Below are positions 1 to 9,354 of a stretch of 64,000 nt of DNA, one piece after another. Made by a program: the position numbers and the translations under genes. The stretch is from contig NZ_CAJHAZ010000004.1 of the NCBI RefSeq assembly GCF_904846525.1, forward strand, positions 1-64,000, written 5' to 3'. Every line of letters starts with the position of its first letter. The stretch's first letter is position 1. This DNA comes from Psychrobacter sp. 1044 (GTDB lineage: Bacteria > Pseudomonadota > Gammaproteobacteria > Pseudomonadales > Moraxellaceae). Under the pieces are notes generated by a model. The model saw only the letters and a list, made by a program, of their open reading frames with translations, made no database searches and was not told where the DNA came from.

Positions 1-69
1 AGAAGTGAAACATCATTGCGCCAATGGTAGTGTGGATTCGTCCATGTGAGAGTAGGTCATCGTCAGCTC
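1..69 (+). rRNA. rrf: 5S ribosomal RNA, 3' end (partial)
   Basis: The first bases match the conserved 3' half of gammaproteobacterial 5S rRNA: the AGAAGTGAAAC segment, the GGTAGTGTGG loop, CCATGTGAGAGTAGG and the closing GTCATCG strand. The 5' part lies before the window, so this is the tail of an rRNA operon read on the plus strand. The exact 3' end is uncertain by one or two bases. Confidence 0.9.
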
Positions 70-82
70 TCTATTCTAAAGT

Positions 83-118
83 AACCCCCTTCTGCATAAG
101 CAGAAGGGGGTTTTCTTT
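83..118 (+). terminator. Rho-independent terminator of the rRNA operon
   Basis: A perfect 10-bp stem, CCCCCTTCTG (85-94) and CAGAAGGGGG (101-110), has a 6-nt loop and is followed by TTTTCTTTT. It begins about 15 bases after the 5S RNA and closes the rRNA operon. Confidence 0.93.
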
Positions 119-159
119 TGGCTGCGGTTAGTGTGCTAATCTAAATTTCCAGATATTTT

Positions 160-187
160 TTGCATATCTTCAATAAAGATATATTAT
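160..187 (+). promoter_or_regulatory. Possible promoter of the TIR-domain gene
   Basis: TTGCAT (160-165) and TATTAT (182-187) are separated by 16 bases and lie about 40 bases before the start codon, beyond the rRNA terminator. This fits a sigma-70 pattern. The surrounding DNA is very AT-rich, so a chance match is quite possible. Confidence 0.35.
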
Positions 188-228
188 GGTACGAGATTTC
201 TATCTTAAATTAAAAACTAGGAGTAGTG

Positions 229-1182
229 ATGTCTTGGACTGATTATACTAGAGCTAAACATTTTGGTAATGGCATCTTTTTGCCTTATTCTGATTTGATA
301 GCTGATATTGCTTTTAACCTTGATAACCTACTCTCTACAAACCCTATTTTAGCTCATAACGTAATACCTATTCCAAATAGAGATATAGTATTAGTTAAAG
401 GAAAGAAAATATCCTTATTAGCTTTTTCATCCAACGCATATAGACATTTACCATTATTTCAAACTTATGAATGGGAGGATTTTCTTAGCATAGATGAAGA
501 GCTCTTCATCAAGGATCATCCAAGTATAATTATAGACTCTTTAGTTTTAAATGCTGATAATTTGTATGATTTTCTATCAAAAAATTATTCAATGTTAGAT
601 CCAATTTTAATTATGTTTCCTTCTGTTTTTCAAGCACCTAAAGATAGTGTAGAAGAACGAATCAAGATTGACATTACTTATAAAATAGCTCAATCCATTC
701 TAGACAAAGAAATTAAAAATTATGAGGAAAAAAAGGAAATGGAAAACAATACAGAAGTATTTTTAAGTCATAAATCAAACGATAAATCTCTAGTTAGAGA
801 AATAGCTTTAACATTATCATCTATTGGGTATAGTCCATGGTTAGACGAGGATAAGATGAAGGCTGGTGCAAATTTAGAACGTTCTATACGCAGTGGGTTT
901 GAAAACTCTTGTGCTGCAGTCTTTTTTATAACTCCAAACTTCAAAGACGAAGGTTATCTCGCTTCAGAGATAGATTATGCAATTGCTGAAAAAAGAGAGA
1001 AAGGCGACAAGTTTGTTATTATAACCCTACTTATTCCTGATGATAAAGGTAGTTATGGAGAGGTTCCTAAATTATTAAAATCATACGTATGGAAAGAGAT
1101 TGAACCTATACAAGCTATAAGAACTATTGTAGAAGCTTTACCTATAAAGCTTAATAAAGTTAGTTGGAAAAGTGATTTATAA
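229..1182 (+). CDS. TIR-domain protein with unknown N-terminal domain
   Basis: A 317-residue soluble protein. The C-terminal part (about residues 174-290) is a TIR domain: it opens with the strand EVFLSHKSND (E176 onward), has the box around SPWLDED, and carries a conserved Glu in YLASEIDYA (E247), the position of the catalytic Glu in NADase TIR domains. The first 170 residues match no family I recognise and end in a charged helix. No membrane segment is seen. ATG at 229 is preferred over GTG at 226 because AGGAG at 219-223 is then 5 bases away. The gene is clearly more AT-rich than its neighbours, stands alone behind the rRNA operon and has no obvious partner such as a SIR2 or ThsA-like protein. 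Bacterial TIR proteins often act in phage defence by consuming NAD or making signal nucleotides; that role here is inference. Confidence 0.85.
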   Translation: MSWTDYTRAKHFGNGIFLPYSDLIADIAFNLDNLLSTNPILAHNVIPIPNRDIVLVKGKKISLLAFSSNAYRHLPLFQTYEWEDFLSIDEELFIKDHPSIIIDSLVLNADNLYDFLSKNYSMLDPILIMFPSVFQAPKDSVEERIKIDITYKIAQSILDKEIKNYEEKKEMENNTEVFLSHKSNDKSLVREIALTLSSIGYSPWLDEDKMKAGANLERSIRSGFENSCAAVFFITPNFKDEGYLASEIDYAIAEKREKGDKFVIITLLIPDDKGSYGEVPKLLKSYVWKEIEPIQAIRTIVEALPIKLNKVSWKSDL

Positions 1183-1284
1183 AAAATAAAGTATGAAATT
1201 AATTGAAGTTCTAATAAGAAAAGCAAAATATAATATTCTTATTAAGAATTTTTTAACTATAATTATTTTATATAAAGGAAGAAT

Positions 1285-1695
1285 ATGACAACATCAAAAG
1301 TCACCTATCAAGGCGATTTGCGTACCACTGCCATACACTTGCAATCAAACAATGAAATCATTACCGATGCGCCAGTTGATAATCAGGGCAAGGGCGAAGC
1401 GTTTTCACCGACTGATTTATTGGCAACTAGCTTAGCCAGTTGTATGTTGACGATTATCGGTATCAAAGCTCGTGATATGGATATCGATATTTCAGGCACT
1501 ACAGCTGAAGTGACCAAAATAATGGCTGCTGATCCAAGACGAGTCAGTGAAGTACATGTTGTTATTACTTTTAATCAACCATTAGATGATAAAACGCAAA
1601 AGATATTCTATAACACCGCGCTTACTTGTCCAGTTGCGAAAAGTATCCATCCTGATATCATTCAAAAAGTGACTATTCATTCCAGAAGCCATTAA
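1285..1695 (+). CDS. OsmC/Ohr family peroxiredoxin-like protein
   Basis: A 136-residue cytoplasmic protein of the OsmC family. The family reduces organic hydroperoxides with a pair of cysteines. Both are present: C53 in SLASCMLT and C115 in LTCPVAKS, as is the helix PTDLLATSLASC. Full length for the family. AAGGAAG (1276-1282) precedes the ATG. It resembles the general OsmC/YhfA branch more than classical Ohr, so the natural substrate is open. It is followed at once by a short tandem repeat and then a flavodoxin-like gene on the same strand, and the two may be co-transcribed. Confidence 0.88.
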   Translation: MTTSKVTYQGDLRTTAIHLQSNNEIITDAPVDNQGKGEAFSPTDLLATSLASCMLTIIGIKARDMDIDISGTTAEVTKIMAADPRRVSEVHVVITFNQPLDDKTQKIFYNTALTCPVAKSIHPDIIQKVTIHSRSH

Positions 1696-1755
1696 TTCTA
1701 AGAGCTTTTAATTCTAAGAACTACTGATTCCAAGAATTGTTAATTCCAAAAACCA
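1692..1755. repeat. Imperfect 16-bp tandem repeat, about 4 copies
   Basis: Four units of about 16 bases, beginning TTAATTCTAAGA and decaying toward TTAATTCCAAAA, fill the space between the OsmC-like gene and the next gene. The first unit overlaps the stop codon of the OsmC-like gene. A similar unit occurs upstream of dut at 23794-23872. Confidence 0.75.
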
Positions 1756-1779
1756 GTGACCTTTATAAGGATGGTTGAG

Positions 1780-2244
1780 ATGGCTAGCAAAACCTTACTT
1801 ATTGTTGCGCATGCGCCATCACCTAATACTAAGAAGTTGGCGCAAGCGGCTTATTATGGTGCCAATCATCCTGAGTTAGACATTAATGTCATATTGAAGT
1901 CACCGCAAGATACCCAGCCTGAAGATGTATTGGCAGCTGACGCACTATTATTAGGAACGACTGAAAATCTAGCATATATGGCAGGGCTGACCAAAGACTT
2001 TTTTGATCGTTGTTATTATCCTGTGCTAGAAGAGAAGCAAGGCATGCCATTTGCACTATACATTCGTGCAGGACATGATGGTACGGGTACTAAGCTTGCT
2101 ATCAAGACGATTACTACTGGATTGCGCTGGTCATGGATTCAAGAGGCGCTGATTTTGCAAGGTGATTGGCACGAAAATTTTACTGAGCAAGTCGAAGAGC
2201 TTGCGATGACACTGGCAGCTGGGGTAGAAGCGGGTATTTATTAG
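1780..2244 (+). CDS. Flavodoxin/NAD(P)H-dependent FMN reductase-like protein
   Basis: A 154-residue protein with a flavodoxin-like fold. It opens with a strand and phosphate-binding loop (LLIVAHAPSPNTKKLA), has LLLGTTENLAYMAGLTKDFFDR in the middle, a typical FMN-binding loop region, and AGHDGTGTKL later on. It is probably an FMN-binding oxidoreductase or WrbA-like protein. ATG at 1780 is chosen because AAGG (1767-1770) is then 9 bases upstream; the in-frame ATG at 1771 and GTG at 1756 lack a usable ribosome site. The electron donor and acceptor cannot be told from sequence. Confidence 0.75.
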   Translation: MASKTLLIVAHAPSPNTKKLAQAAYYGANHPELDINVILKSPQDTQPEDVLAADALLLGTTENLAYMAGLTKDFFDRCYYPVLEEKQGMPFALYIRAGHDGTGTKLAIKTITTGLRWSWIQEALILQGDWHENFTEQVEELAMTLAAGVEAGIY

Positions 2245-2318
2245 TTTTTTCGACGCTTTGCTTGTCGCCATTATTAATATCAAAGCTACAGTAATGAAGA
2301 TATATAAGGATATTAGCA

Positions 2319-2972
2319 GTGTTGAATGATGATTTAGATAATAGCCAATCGATTGCTCCTGCTGGCATAGCATTTTCTCAAGCGTGTGAAAATAATAAAC
2401 AGCCGATTTTAGAAGTTTTACAGCAAGAGTTGCAAGATTCTATTCATGTGTTAGAGGTTGGGTCGGGTACGGGTCAGCATAGTGTGTATTTCGCACCAAG
2501 ATTGACTCATTTAACATGGCAGACTAGTGATATGTTTGTCAATCACGCCACCATCAATGCTTGGCATGCTGATTATCCTGCCCCTAATTTATATGCACCG
2601 CTTACTTTTGATGTATCGCGTGATTCAGTGCCAGTCAATGAGGTTGCCGATGCGCCTTATGATGCAGTATTTACCGCCAATAGCTTGCATATTATGTCGT
2701 GGACTTTAGTAGCTAAATTATTCCAATTGGTCGGTGATATGCTACCTTTAAATGGTAAATTCATCGTTTATGGCCCATTTAACGAAAATGGCAGTTATAG
2801 CAGCGCAAGCAATCGTCAGTTTGACCATAGCTTGCGCCAGCGCGATGCTAACAGTGGCATCCGTCATTTAGAAGATGTTATAGATTTGGCAAATGCACAT
2901 CATTTAATGTTAAGTAAGCGTTATGAGATGCCATCTAACAATCAAATATTAGTATTCGAAAAACTCTATTAA
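2319..2972 (+). CDS. DUF938 family class I SAM-dependent methyltransferase
   Basis: A 217-residue protein. Motif I of class I methyltransferases is VLEVGSGTGQHSVYFA (about residues 44-59), followed by the acidic strand WQTSD, FTANSLHIM (motif IV region) and YGPFNENG. This arrangement is typical of the DUF938 family, widely conserved in Proteobacteria but without a firmly established substrate. The start is GTG with AAGGA at 2306-2310, 8 bases upstream. It ends before an inverted repeat that separates it from the convergent ppc gene. Confidence 0.85.
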   Translation: MLNDDLDNSQSIAPAGIAFSQACENNKQPILEVLQQELQDSIHVLEVGSGTGQHSVYFAPRLTHLTWQTSDMFVNHATINAWHADYPAPNLYAPLTFDVSRDSVPVNEVADAPYDAVFTANSLHIMSWTLVAKLFQLVGDMLPLNGKFIVYGPFNENGSYSSASNRQFDHSLRQRDANSGIRHLEDVIDLANAHHLMLSKRYEMPSNNQILVFEKLY

Positions 2973-2975
2973 CGT

Positions 2976-3026
2976 AAAAAACTGAGTTAATTCACTGTGA
3001 TAACACCATGAGTTAACTCAGCTTTA
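2976..3026. terminator. Bidirectional terminator between DUF938 gene and ppc
   Basis: CTGAGTTAA (2982-2990) pairs with TTAACTCAG (3013-3021), with AAAAA before and CTTTA after. It lies between convergent genes and can serve both. The 22-base loop and weak T tract make it only moderately convincing. Confidence 0.5.
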
Positions 3027-3066
3027 TGTAAGTTCGAATGCGTAAAGACCAACCTATTTATAAATA

Positions 3067-5856
3067 CTAACCCGTATTGCGTAGCCCTGCTGCCAAAGCA
3101 TTGATACTACGAATTAATGCATCTTCGACAGCAAGTCTATCATTATTTTCCAGATTGTCATTGCCAGTGTTATCAGATTGGCGCATACGTTTGAGTAGCT
3201 CAATCTGAATATAGTTAATAGGGTCTAAATAGGCGTTACGCCATTCCAATGAATGAGCTAAGTCTTGTTGGTTTGAGAGTAAAGACGCTTGTGCTAGCAA
3301 GGAATTGAGACCTGCGTGCGTCAGTTCATGCTCATCAATCACTGCCTGCATGACTTGCTCACGCAAGCTTTCGTCTTTACACAGTTGACTGTATGCACGG
3401 GCGATATTCATCTCGGATTTTGTAAAAGCCATTTCGATATTACTGATAAAGACATTGAAAAATGGCCAGTTTTTATTCATCTCTTTCATTAACGCTTCGT
3501 CTTTTTTGACGCTATCTAAAGCACTGCCCACGCCATACCAAGCGGGAAGGGTAAAGCGCGCCAATGACCAGCCAAATACCCACGGTATCGCCCGAATCGT
3601 CGATTTGCTCGGCAGTCCTTTTTTACGGTGAGCAGGACGCGAGCCAATATTGAGCAATGAAATCTCTTGTACTGGTGTGGCCTCAGAATAAAACTGATAG
3701 AAGCCCTCTGTATTATCCGTCAGCTCTCGATATTGCTGTTCGCCTGCATCTGCCAAATCAGCAAACAACGCTTCATAGCTATCTAGCTGTTTGGGTTGTT
3801 CGACAAATCGTGACGAGCTGGCTTTTAGCGCCCCCGTGATTCCCATGGTTAATTCAAATACGGCAGTATCTGGATTGGCATACTTGGCGTAAAGTACTTC
3901 GCCTTGTTCGGTGAATTTGATCTGTCCATGTAAAGTGCCAGCAGGCTGAGCAGCGATGGCTTGATGGGTTGAGCCACCACCACGACTGACGGAACCACCA
4001 CGACCATGGAACAGGCGGGTGGTGATACCATATTGATTGGCGATATCGGTGATGGTTTGCTGGGCACTATATAACTGCCAAGCGGAGGTAATAATGCCGC
4101 CGTCTTTAGAAGAGTCTGAGTAGCCAAGCATAATCTCTTGAATGTTTCCTGAGTGCTCAAGTAGCTCCCGATACAGCGGATTGTCCAACACCATTGGCAT
4201 AATCTTATCGATATTTTTTAAATCTTCGATGGTTTCAAACAGTGGCGCAACCGGTAGGGCAGAAAATAAATGCCCATTCTTATCAATACCCGATAAGCCT
4301 GCAAAACGCATCAGTAGCAGCACCTCTAATAGCTGACTGGCGTTGTTGGTCATCGAAATTACATAGCTACCAAAAGTATCGTCGCCGACCAGTTTGCGCA
4401 GTTTAGCGACAGAATTCATCAGAGCAAGCTGTTCATGTGTTTGCGCGCTTAAATTGTCGGTATAAATCAGCGGTGCACCGGGCTTTTCTAGCAAACGCGT
4501 TAGCCATTGTTGGCGCTCTGTTTCGCTGAGGGTGTGATAGTCGGGCAGATTCGAGGCGCTAGCAAAAATATCTGCAATAACTTCGCCGTGATAGCCTGAA
4601 TCTTGACGAATATCCAGCGCAGCCAAATGAAAGCCGCAGGTTTTGACTAGGCGAATGGTATCAAGCAGTAAGCCTTCGCCATGTGCTTTGTCATGAGTAT
4701 TGACACTTTTGCGAATGAGTCGTAAATCATCTAGCAAGGCCGTCGGTGTTGAGTAAGCATCTTGTGCAGCCTCGCCATCTGTGCCTTGGCTTTGGATATG
4801 CTGGTTGGTCGCTTTTATTTTAGCCAGAATAATGGATAGCAGTCTTCGGTACGGCTCATTATTGTAATCATCAGGATTGTAGCAAAAGACTTTTTGATCG
4901 AGTGTGCTGTAGTCTTTGATACGGGTATAAATCTCTGGCGCGATATCGACGATAGTATCGCTATGAATCAGCTCACGACGCAATTTTCTGACTAATACTT
5001 GGTAATGGCGTAGCACGGTATTGGCATGCATCAATACCGCCATTTCAGTGGTTTCGTGGGTGACGAATGGATTGCCATCTCTATCGCCGCCAATCCAAGA
5101 GCCAAAACTGACAAAGGCGGGTAAAGGGTAGTCGATTAACTCAGGATAGATATCGACGATAGCGTCTTTTATATTACGATATACTTTGGGAATGGCAGTG
5201 AATAAGCTGGCATCAAAATAGTGTAAGCCGTTGTTTATTTCATCATAAACCAAAGGTTTTCGGCTGCGAACTTCGTCTGATGACCATAGCAAATCAATGG
5301 TTTCAGCCGTCTTTTGCTTAGCTTGCATAAAGGCTAGGCTACCTTCGGGATAGTCGCTCATGGCATCGGTATGCTCATAGAGGGTCTGCAAAATATTCAT
5401 GGTGGTGCGTCTACGGGCTTCGGTAGGATGAGCCGTAAAAACAGGAATAAATTTAAGGTGATCAATAAGCTCTTTGATTTGCGCAGGTTCGATTTGCCGC
5501 TCACGGCATTCTAACAAGGTGCGGCGAAAGGATCCTTCCCAGCTTTGATTGGACTGAGCACGCATAGTACGGCGTTGCTCACGCAGATAGTTTTCTTCCG
5601 TTAAATTGGCGAGGAAAAAGTAAATAGAGAATGCGCGAATGACGTTTTTTAAGGTTTGATTGTCTAATGAGGCAATAAGATCGATCAGCTGCTGTTTGTG
5701 TGCTGGATTATACTCACGGCGCTCCTGAATAAAGCCTTTGCGTAATGTTTCGATAGTACGTAGGGTGTCCTCCCCAGATTGGCGAGAAATGGCCTCACCT
5801 AAAAATGCGCCTAACAATCTAACACGCGCACGCAATACGTCGTTTTTCAATAACAT
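3067..5856 (-). CDS. ppc: Phosphoenolpyruvate carboxylase
   Basis: A 929-residue enzyme that carboxylates phosphoenolpyruvate to oxaloacetate and refills the citric acid cycle. The signatures are present: the catalytic His in VFTAHPTEARRRT near residue 140, the WIGGDRDGNPFVT loop, LGYSDSSKDGG, the glycine loop GRGGSVSRGGG and the C-terminal RNTG ending. Length is normal for bacterial PEPC. AAGGA sits 8 bases before the ATG. The dienelactone hydrolase gene lies 94 bases upstream on the same strand and may share its transcript. Confidence 0.98.
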   Translation of the reverse strand: MLLKNDVLRARVRLLGAFLGEAISRQSGEDTLRTIETLRKGFIQERREYNPAHKQQLIDLIASLDNQTLKNVIRAFSIYFFLANLTEENYLREQRRTMRAQSNQSWEGSFRRTLLECRERQIEPAQIKELIDHLKFIPVFTAHPTEARRRTTMNILQTLYEHTDAMSDYPEGSLAFMQAKQKTAETIDLLWSSDEVRSRKPLVYDEINNGLHYFDASLFTAIPKVYRNIKDAIVDIYPELIDYPLPAFVSFGSWIGGDRDGNPFVTHETTEMAVLMHANTVLRHYQVLVRKLRRELIHSDTIVDIAPEIYTRIKDYSTLDQKVFCYNPDDYNNEPYRRLLSIILAKIKATNQHIQSQGTDGEAAQDAYSTPTALLDDLRLIRKSVNTHDKAHGEGLLLDTIRLVKTCGFHLAALDIRQDSGYHGEVIADIFASASNLPDYHTLSETERQQWLTRLLEKPGAPLIYTDNLSAQTHEQLALMNSVAKLRKLVGDDTFGSYVISMTNNASQLLEVLLLMRFAGLSGIDKNGHLFSALPVAPLFETIEDLKNIDKIMPMVLDNPLYRELLEHSGNIQEIMLGYSDSSKDGGIITSAWQLYSAQQTITDIANQYGITTRLFHGRGGSVSRGGGSTHQAIAAQPAGTLHGQIKFTEQGEVLYAKYANPDTAVFELTMGITGALKASSSRFVEQPKQLDSYEALFADLADAGEQQYRELTDNTEGFYQFYSEATPVQEISLLNIGSRPAHRKKGLPSKSTIRAIPWVFGWSLARFTLPAWYGVGSALDSVKKDEALMKEMNKNWPFFNVFISNIEMAFTKSEMNIARAYSQLCKDESLREQVMQAVIDEHELTHAGLNSLLAQASLLSNQQDLAHSLEWRNAYLDPINYIQIELLKRMRQSDNTGNDNLENNDRLAVEDALIRSINALAAGLRNTG

Positions 5857-5950
5857 AATTGGCTTCCTTGGCTTTTAATCGACTCATTTATCAATGAGAT
5901 AGGCTGGTTAATAATTAAGGGTCGCTGTTCTTATAGGATATGAATTAAAG

Positions 5951-6742
5951 TTATTTATATTCATTTGCTAAAAAATCCAAATAGCGTTTCCACGAGCGCT
6001 CATCGGCACGTGCATCATATCTATCACTGCCGAACACGCTAAAGGCATGTGGTGCACCACTATATGTCACCATCTCATGCGGTACGTTGGCGGCTTCTAA
6101 TGTCTTACCCAAATTGGCGAAGCTCTCTAGAGAGACAGATTCATCAGCAGAGCCATGGAATACTAAGATTTCTCCAGTTGTCTTGTCATAACTTTGACCT
6201 GTTGGAATATCAAAGGCACCATGGAAGGGTACAAACGCTTTTTGCTCAAATCCTGAGCGCGCCAGCTCCAGAGCAACGGTACCGCCAAAACAATATCCCA
6301 TAGTAGTGCCTTTACGCACATCATTACCTTGTAGTCTTCCAGCATTCAACGCACCTTGAAGTATGCGGCGCATTTTATTGCGATCATCGTATAACTCGCC
6401 AGTTAAGCGTTTGTTTTCTTCAATAGAAGTAGGGCGAACGCCTTGCCCGAACATGTCTGCTGCCAATACGTTGTAGCCCTCGCCTGCTAACATGTCAGCA
6501 CGTTTGCGCTCATAGTCTGTCAATCCATCCCAATCATGAATGAGTAGGATAAAAGGCGCATTCGCTTTGTCGGCTTTGGCGTAATAGCCTTCGTATGCTT
6601 GATCATCCACGGTATAGGTAATATTTTTGGTCGTAATAGCGGCAGCTGTTTGGCTAAAAGTGAGTGCCATTAGTCCGATTGACGCACCCATTAGCAATGA
6701 GTGATAAGGTTTTTTGGACGTAGTCTTTAAAGTTGATAACAT
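5951..6742 (-). CDS. Secreted dienelactone hydrolase family protein
   Basis: A 263-residue alpha/beta hydrolase. The first ~36 residues form a signal peptide with a hydrophobic stretch around LLMGASIGLMALTF and a likely cleavage after QTAAA, so it acts in the periplasm. The triad of the family is visible: nucleophile Cys in GYCFGG, Asp in FHGSADESV and His in GAPHAFS. Family members hydrolyse dienelactones or other esters; the substrate here is unknown. AAGG stands 9 bases before the ATG. It is transcribed toward ppc. Confidence 0.88.
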   Translation of the reverse strand: MLSTLKTTSKKPYHSLLMGASIGLMALTFSQTAAAITTKNITYTVDDQAYEGYYAKADKANAPFILLIHDWDGLTDYERKRADMLAGEGYNVLAADMFGQGVRPTSIEENKRLTGELYDDRNKMRRILQGALNAGRLQGNDVRKGTTMGYCFGGTVALELARSGFEQKAFVPFHGAFDIPTGQSYDKTTGEILVFHGSADESVSLESFANLGKTLEAANVPHEMVTYSGAPHAFSVFGSDRYDARADERSWKRYLDFLANEYK

Positions 6743-7054
6743 GGTAGGTCGCCTTATAATTGTATAAAAAAGATAAATAGTTGGCTAAAACCATGCCCAT
6801 TTTATTTATCAACTGTTTTAATGCTTCCTAAGAGCATACCTTAAAAAATCACTACATGACAAGAATCTATCGTCAACGTTAAAGCTCTCTTTAAATACGC
6901 TGAAATTACGGCTTTATCACGGCTTCAAACTTTAACCAAATATCAACAAGGAGTGCCATGAATTAGTCATATTTTTTGGCTAACATTAAAGGTAGCTCTA
7001 TACAAAGGTTCTAAAGAAATAGAGCTTACTTTTACTTACTAGCTAGGATGCATA
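6743..7054. promoter_or_regulatory. Divergent intergenic region with katE leader hairpin
   Basis: This 312-bp gap separates divergent dienelactone hydrolase and katE genes and should hold both promoters; no clear -35/-10 pair stands out. AGCTCTAT (6994-7001) and ATAGAGCT (7019-7026) form a perfect 8-bp stem with a 17-nt loop that ends 18 bases before the AGGA ribosome site of katE. AAGGAG (6949-6954) is followed by ATG AAT TAG (6958-6966), a two-codon reading frame. No OxyR-type site was recognised. Confidence 0.5.
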
Positions 7055-9142
7055 ATGAAAAATAATATTGATCATACTGACCCCGCTAAAGATATGAATA
7101 CGGAACGTGGCAATGGCGGTGAGACTCACCAGCGCGCAGGGGATGACACTAAAGTGCTAACGACCCAACAAGGTGTCGTCATCTCTGACAATCAAAATTC
7201 TCTAAAAGCAGGCGCACGTGGGCCAACCTTATTAGAGGACTTTGTATTACGGGAAAAAATTCATCATTTTGACCATGAGCGTATTCCTGAGCGTATCGTC
7301 CATGCGCGTGGTAGTGCTGCACACGGTTATTTTGAGCTGACAGAATCATTAGAAGAATATACCACGGCGAAAATTTTGACCGAGACGGATAAGCAGACGC
7401 CTTTATTTACCCGTTTTTCTACGGTTACTGGTAATAAAGGCTCAAAAGATACGCCACGTGATGTGCGTGGTTTTGCCGTAAAGATTTATACCGAAGAAGG
7501 CAATTGGGACATCGTTGGTAACAACATGCCGATTTTCTTTATTCAAGATGCGATGAAGTTTCCAGACCTCATTCATGCGGTCAAACCAGAGCCTGATCGT
7601 GGCTTTCCGCAAGCCGCTTCGGCGCACGATACCTTTTGGGACTTTGTGTCATTAAGTCCCGAGACCATGCATAATTTAATTTGGTTGATGAGTGATCGTG
7701 CACTACCACGCAGTTTACGTATGATGGAAGGCTTTGGTATTCACAGCTATCGTTTAATCAACAAAGAAGGCAAGAGTACCTTTGTCCGTTTCCATTGGAA
7801 ACCTGTACTCGGTGTACAATCGACCACATGGGATGAAGCTGTGAAAATCTCGGGCGCTGATCCTGACTACCATCGCCGCGACTTGTTTGAGTCAATCAAT
7901 AATGGTGACTACCCTGAATGGGAGTTTGGCGTACAGTTATTCACCGAAGAAGAAGCCAATGCATTCCCGTTTGACCATCTCGATGCGACCAAACTTATTC
8001 CAGAAGAGCTAGTACCTGTAAAAGTCGTGGGTAAGATGGTACTTAACCGCTATCCTGATAACTTCTTTGCTGAGACTGAGCAAGTGGCCTTCTGTCCGTC
8101 GCATTTGCCACCTGGTATCGATTTCAGTAATGATCCGTTGTTACAAGGTCGCTTGTTCAGCTATCTAGACACGCAGTTATCACGTCTAGGGTCGCCAAAC
8201 TTTTCGCAGCTGCCTATCAATGCGCCAAAATGCCCGTTTGCGAACAATCAGCAAGATGGCCATATGCAGATGCAAGTACCTAAAACTCGTGTGCTCTATG
8301 AGCCGCAGAGCTTAGATCCTACTAGACCTCGCGAAAGTGCCAAGCGCGGTTTTAATTCGTTCCATGAGCAATTAGATGATGGCGTAAAAGGTCGCGTGCG
8401 TGATGAGAGCTTTGCTGATCATTATAGTCAGCCGCGTATGTTCTATCGTAGCCAGACTGCTACTGAGCAAGCGCATATTGCCACGGCTTATGCATTTGAG
8501 CTCGGTAAAGTCGATACCGCACATGTCCGTGCTCGCACATTGAGTCATTTGATTCATATCGATGAAGACTTGGCCAATCGTGTGGCAACTGCGCTAGGTA
8601 TGGAATTGCCAGAGCCTGCGGATGCCGCTGCTCCTGTACAGGATATGGCGACATCGAAAGCAGTACAAACGATTGGTCTAACGCCTAAGAGTTTAAAAGG
8701 CCGTTTGATTGGTATCTTGGTCGCTGAAGGCTCTAAGCATAGTGAAATCAAAAAGTTCGAAGAGGCGGCAAAAGTGCAGGGTGCTAGCGTGAAAATCGTT
8801 GCGCCCAATAAAGAAGTTGTCTTAGATGACGACACTCGCATACAAGCAGATGAGCGTCTCGCTGGCGGTCCATCAGTGATGTTTGACGCTGTTGTTAGTA
8901 TCATTATGCCAGACCAAGCTAAAAAGCTAGCAAAAGACAGCTCAGCATTAGATTGGTTCAACGATGCGTATGGTCATTGTAAAGCGATTGCTTATTGCGG
9001 GGCGACTGACGAATTTATCTTGAGTAAATTACCTATCGAAAAAGACAGCTTCGTGACGCCACTGGCTGATTTGGATACTTTTATTGAGAATGCTAAATCT
9101 CGTCTGTGGGAACGTGAGCCAAAGGTTCGTGATTTGGCGTAG
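7055..9142 (+). CDS. katE: Large-subunit catalase (HPII type)
   Basis: A 695-residue haem catalase that splits hydrogen peroxide to water and oxygen in the cytoplasm. The distal catalytic His is H83 in [11 protein letters not shown], the essential Asn is in [14 protein letters not shown], and the proximal Tyr haem ligand is in RLFSYLDTQ. After the catalase core (to about residue 500) there is a C-terminal flavodoxin/DJ-1-like domain beginning [12 protein letters not shown], which marks the large clade-2 catalases. AGGA at 7045-7048 is 6 bases before the ATG. It has its own terminator. The hairpin in the leader may affect translation. Confidence 0.97.
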   Translation: MKNNIDHTDPAKDMNTERGNGGETHQRAGDDTKVLTTQQGVVISDNQNSLKAGARGPTLLEDFVLREKIHHFDHERIPERIVHARGSAAHGYFELTESLEEYTTAKILTETDKQTPLFTRFSTVTGNKGSKDTPRDVRGFAVKIYTEEGNWDIVGNNMPIFFIQDAMKFPDLIHAVKPEPDRGFPQAASAHDTFWDFVSLSPETMHNLIWLMSDRALPRSLRMMEGFGIHSYRLINKEGKSTFVRFHWKPVLGVQSTTWDEAVKISGADPDYHRRDLFESINNGDYPEWEFGVQLFTEEEANAFPFDHLDATKLIPEELVPVKVVGKMVLNRYPDNFFAETEQVAFCPSHLPPGIDFSNDPLLQGRLFSYLDTQLSRLGSPNFSQLPINAPKCPFANNQQDGHMQMQVPKTRVLYEPQSLDPTRPRESAKRGFNSFHEQLDDGVKGRVRDESFADHYSQPRMFYRSQTATEQAHIATAYAFELGKVDTAHVRARTLSHLIHIDEDLANRVATALGMELPEPADAAAPVQDMATSKAVQTIGLTPKSLKGRLIGILVAEGSKHSEIKKFEEAAKVQGASVKIVAPNKEVVLDDDTRIQADERLAGGPSVMFDAVVSIIMPDQAKKLAKDSSALDWFNDAYGHCKAIAYCGATDEFILSKLPIEKDSFVTPLADLDTFIENAKSRLWEREPKVRDLA

Positions 9143-9164
9143 TTTTTTTAGACCTCTAATAAAG

Positions 9165-9192
9165 AACTCAGCCTTAGCGCTGGGTTTTTTTA
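9165..9192 (+). terminator. Rho-independent terminator of katE
   Basis: CTCAGC (9167-9172) pairs with GCTGGG (9179-9184), one pair being G-T, with a 6-nt loop and a following run of seven T. It begins about 20 bases after the katE stop. Confidence 0.8.
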
Positions 9193-9354
9193 TTGTAAGT
9201 TTTATAAAAAAGCAATTTATAGTCACAAGCGTTCACTCAAAGTCATTACAAGTTGAATGGTGGGCGTTATACTAAATCCTATTAAGGCGTGTTAAAAGCG
9301 TCTCCTATAGTAGGGATACTATAACAGTGAGCAATCATGTAGCAGGGAATGCAA

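Noticed and set aside
2131..2373. Minus-strand open frames of 62-80 codons
   Set aside because: They overlap the flavodoxin-like gene and the start of the DUF938 gene, with no ribosome site or family signature.
8554..8961. 135-residue minus-strand frame inside katE
   Set aside because: It lies fully inside the conserved catalase gene; Ser/Ala-rich content is typical of an antisense shadow.
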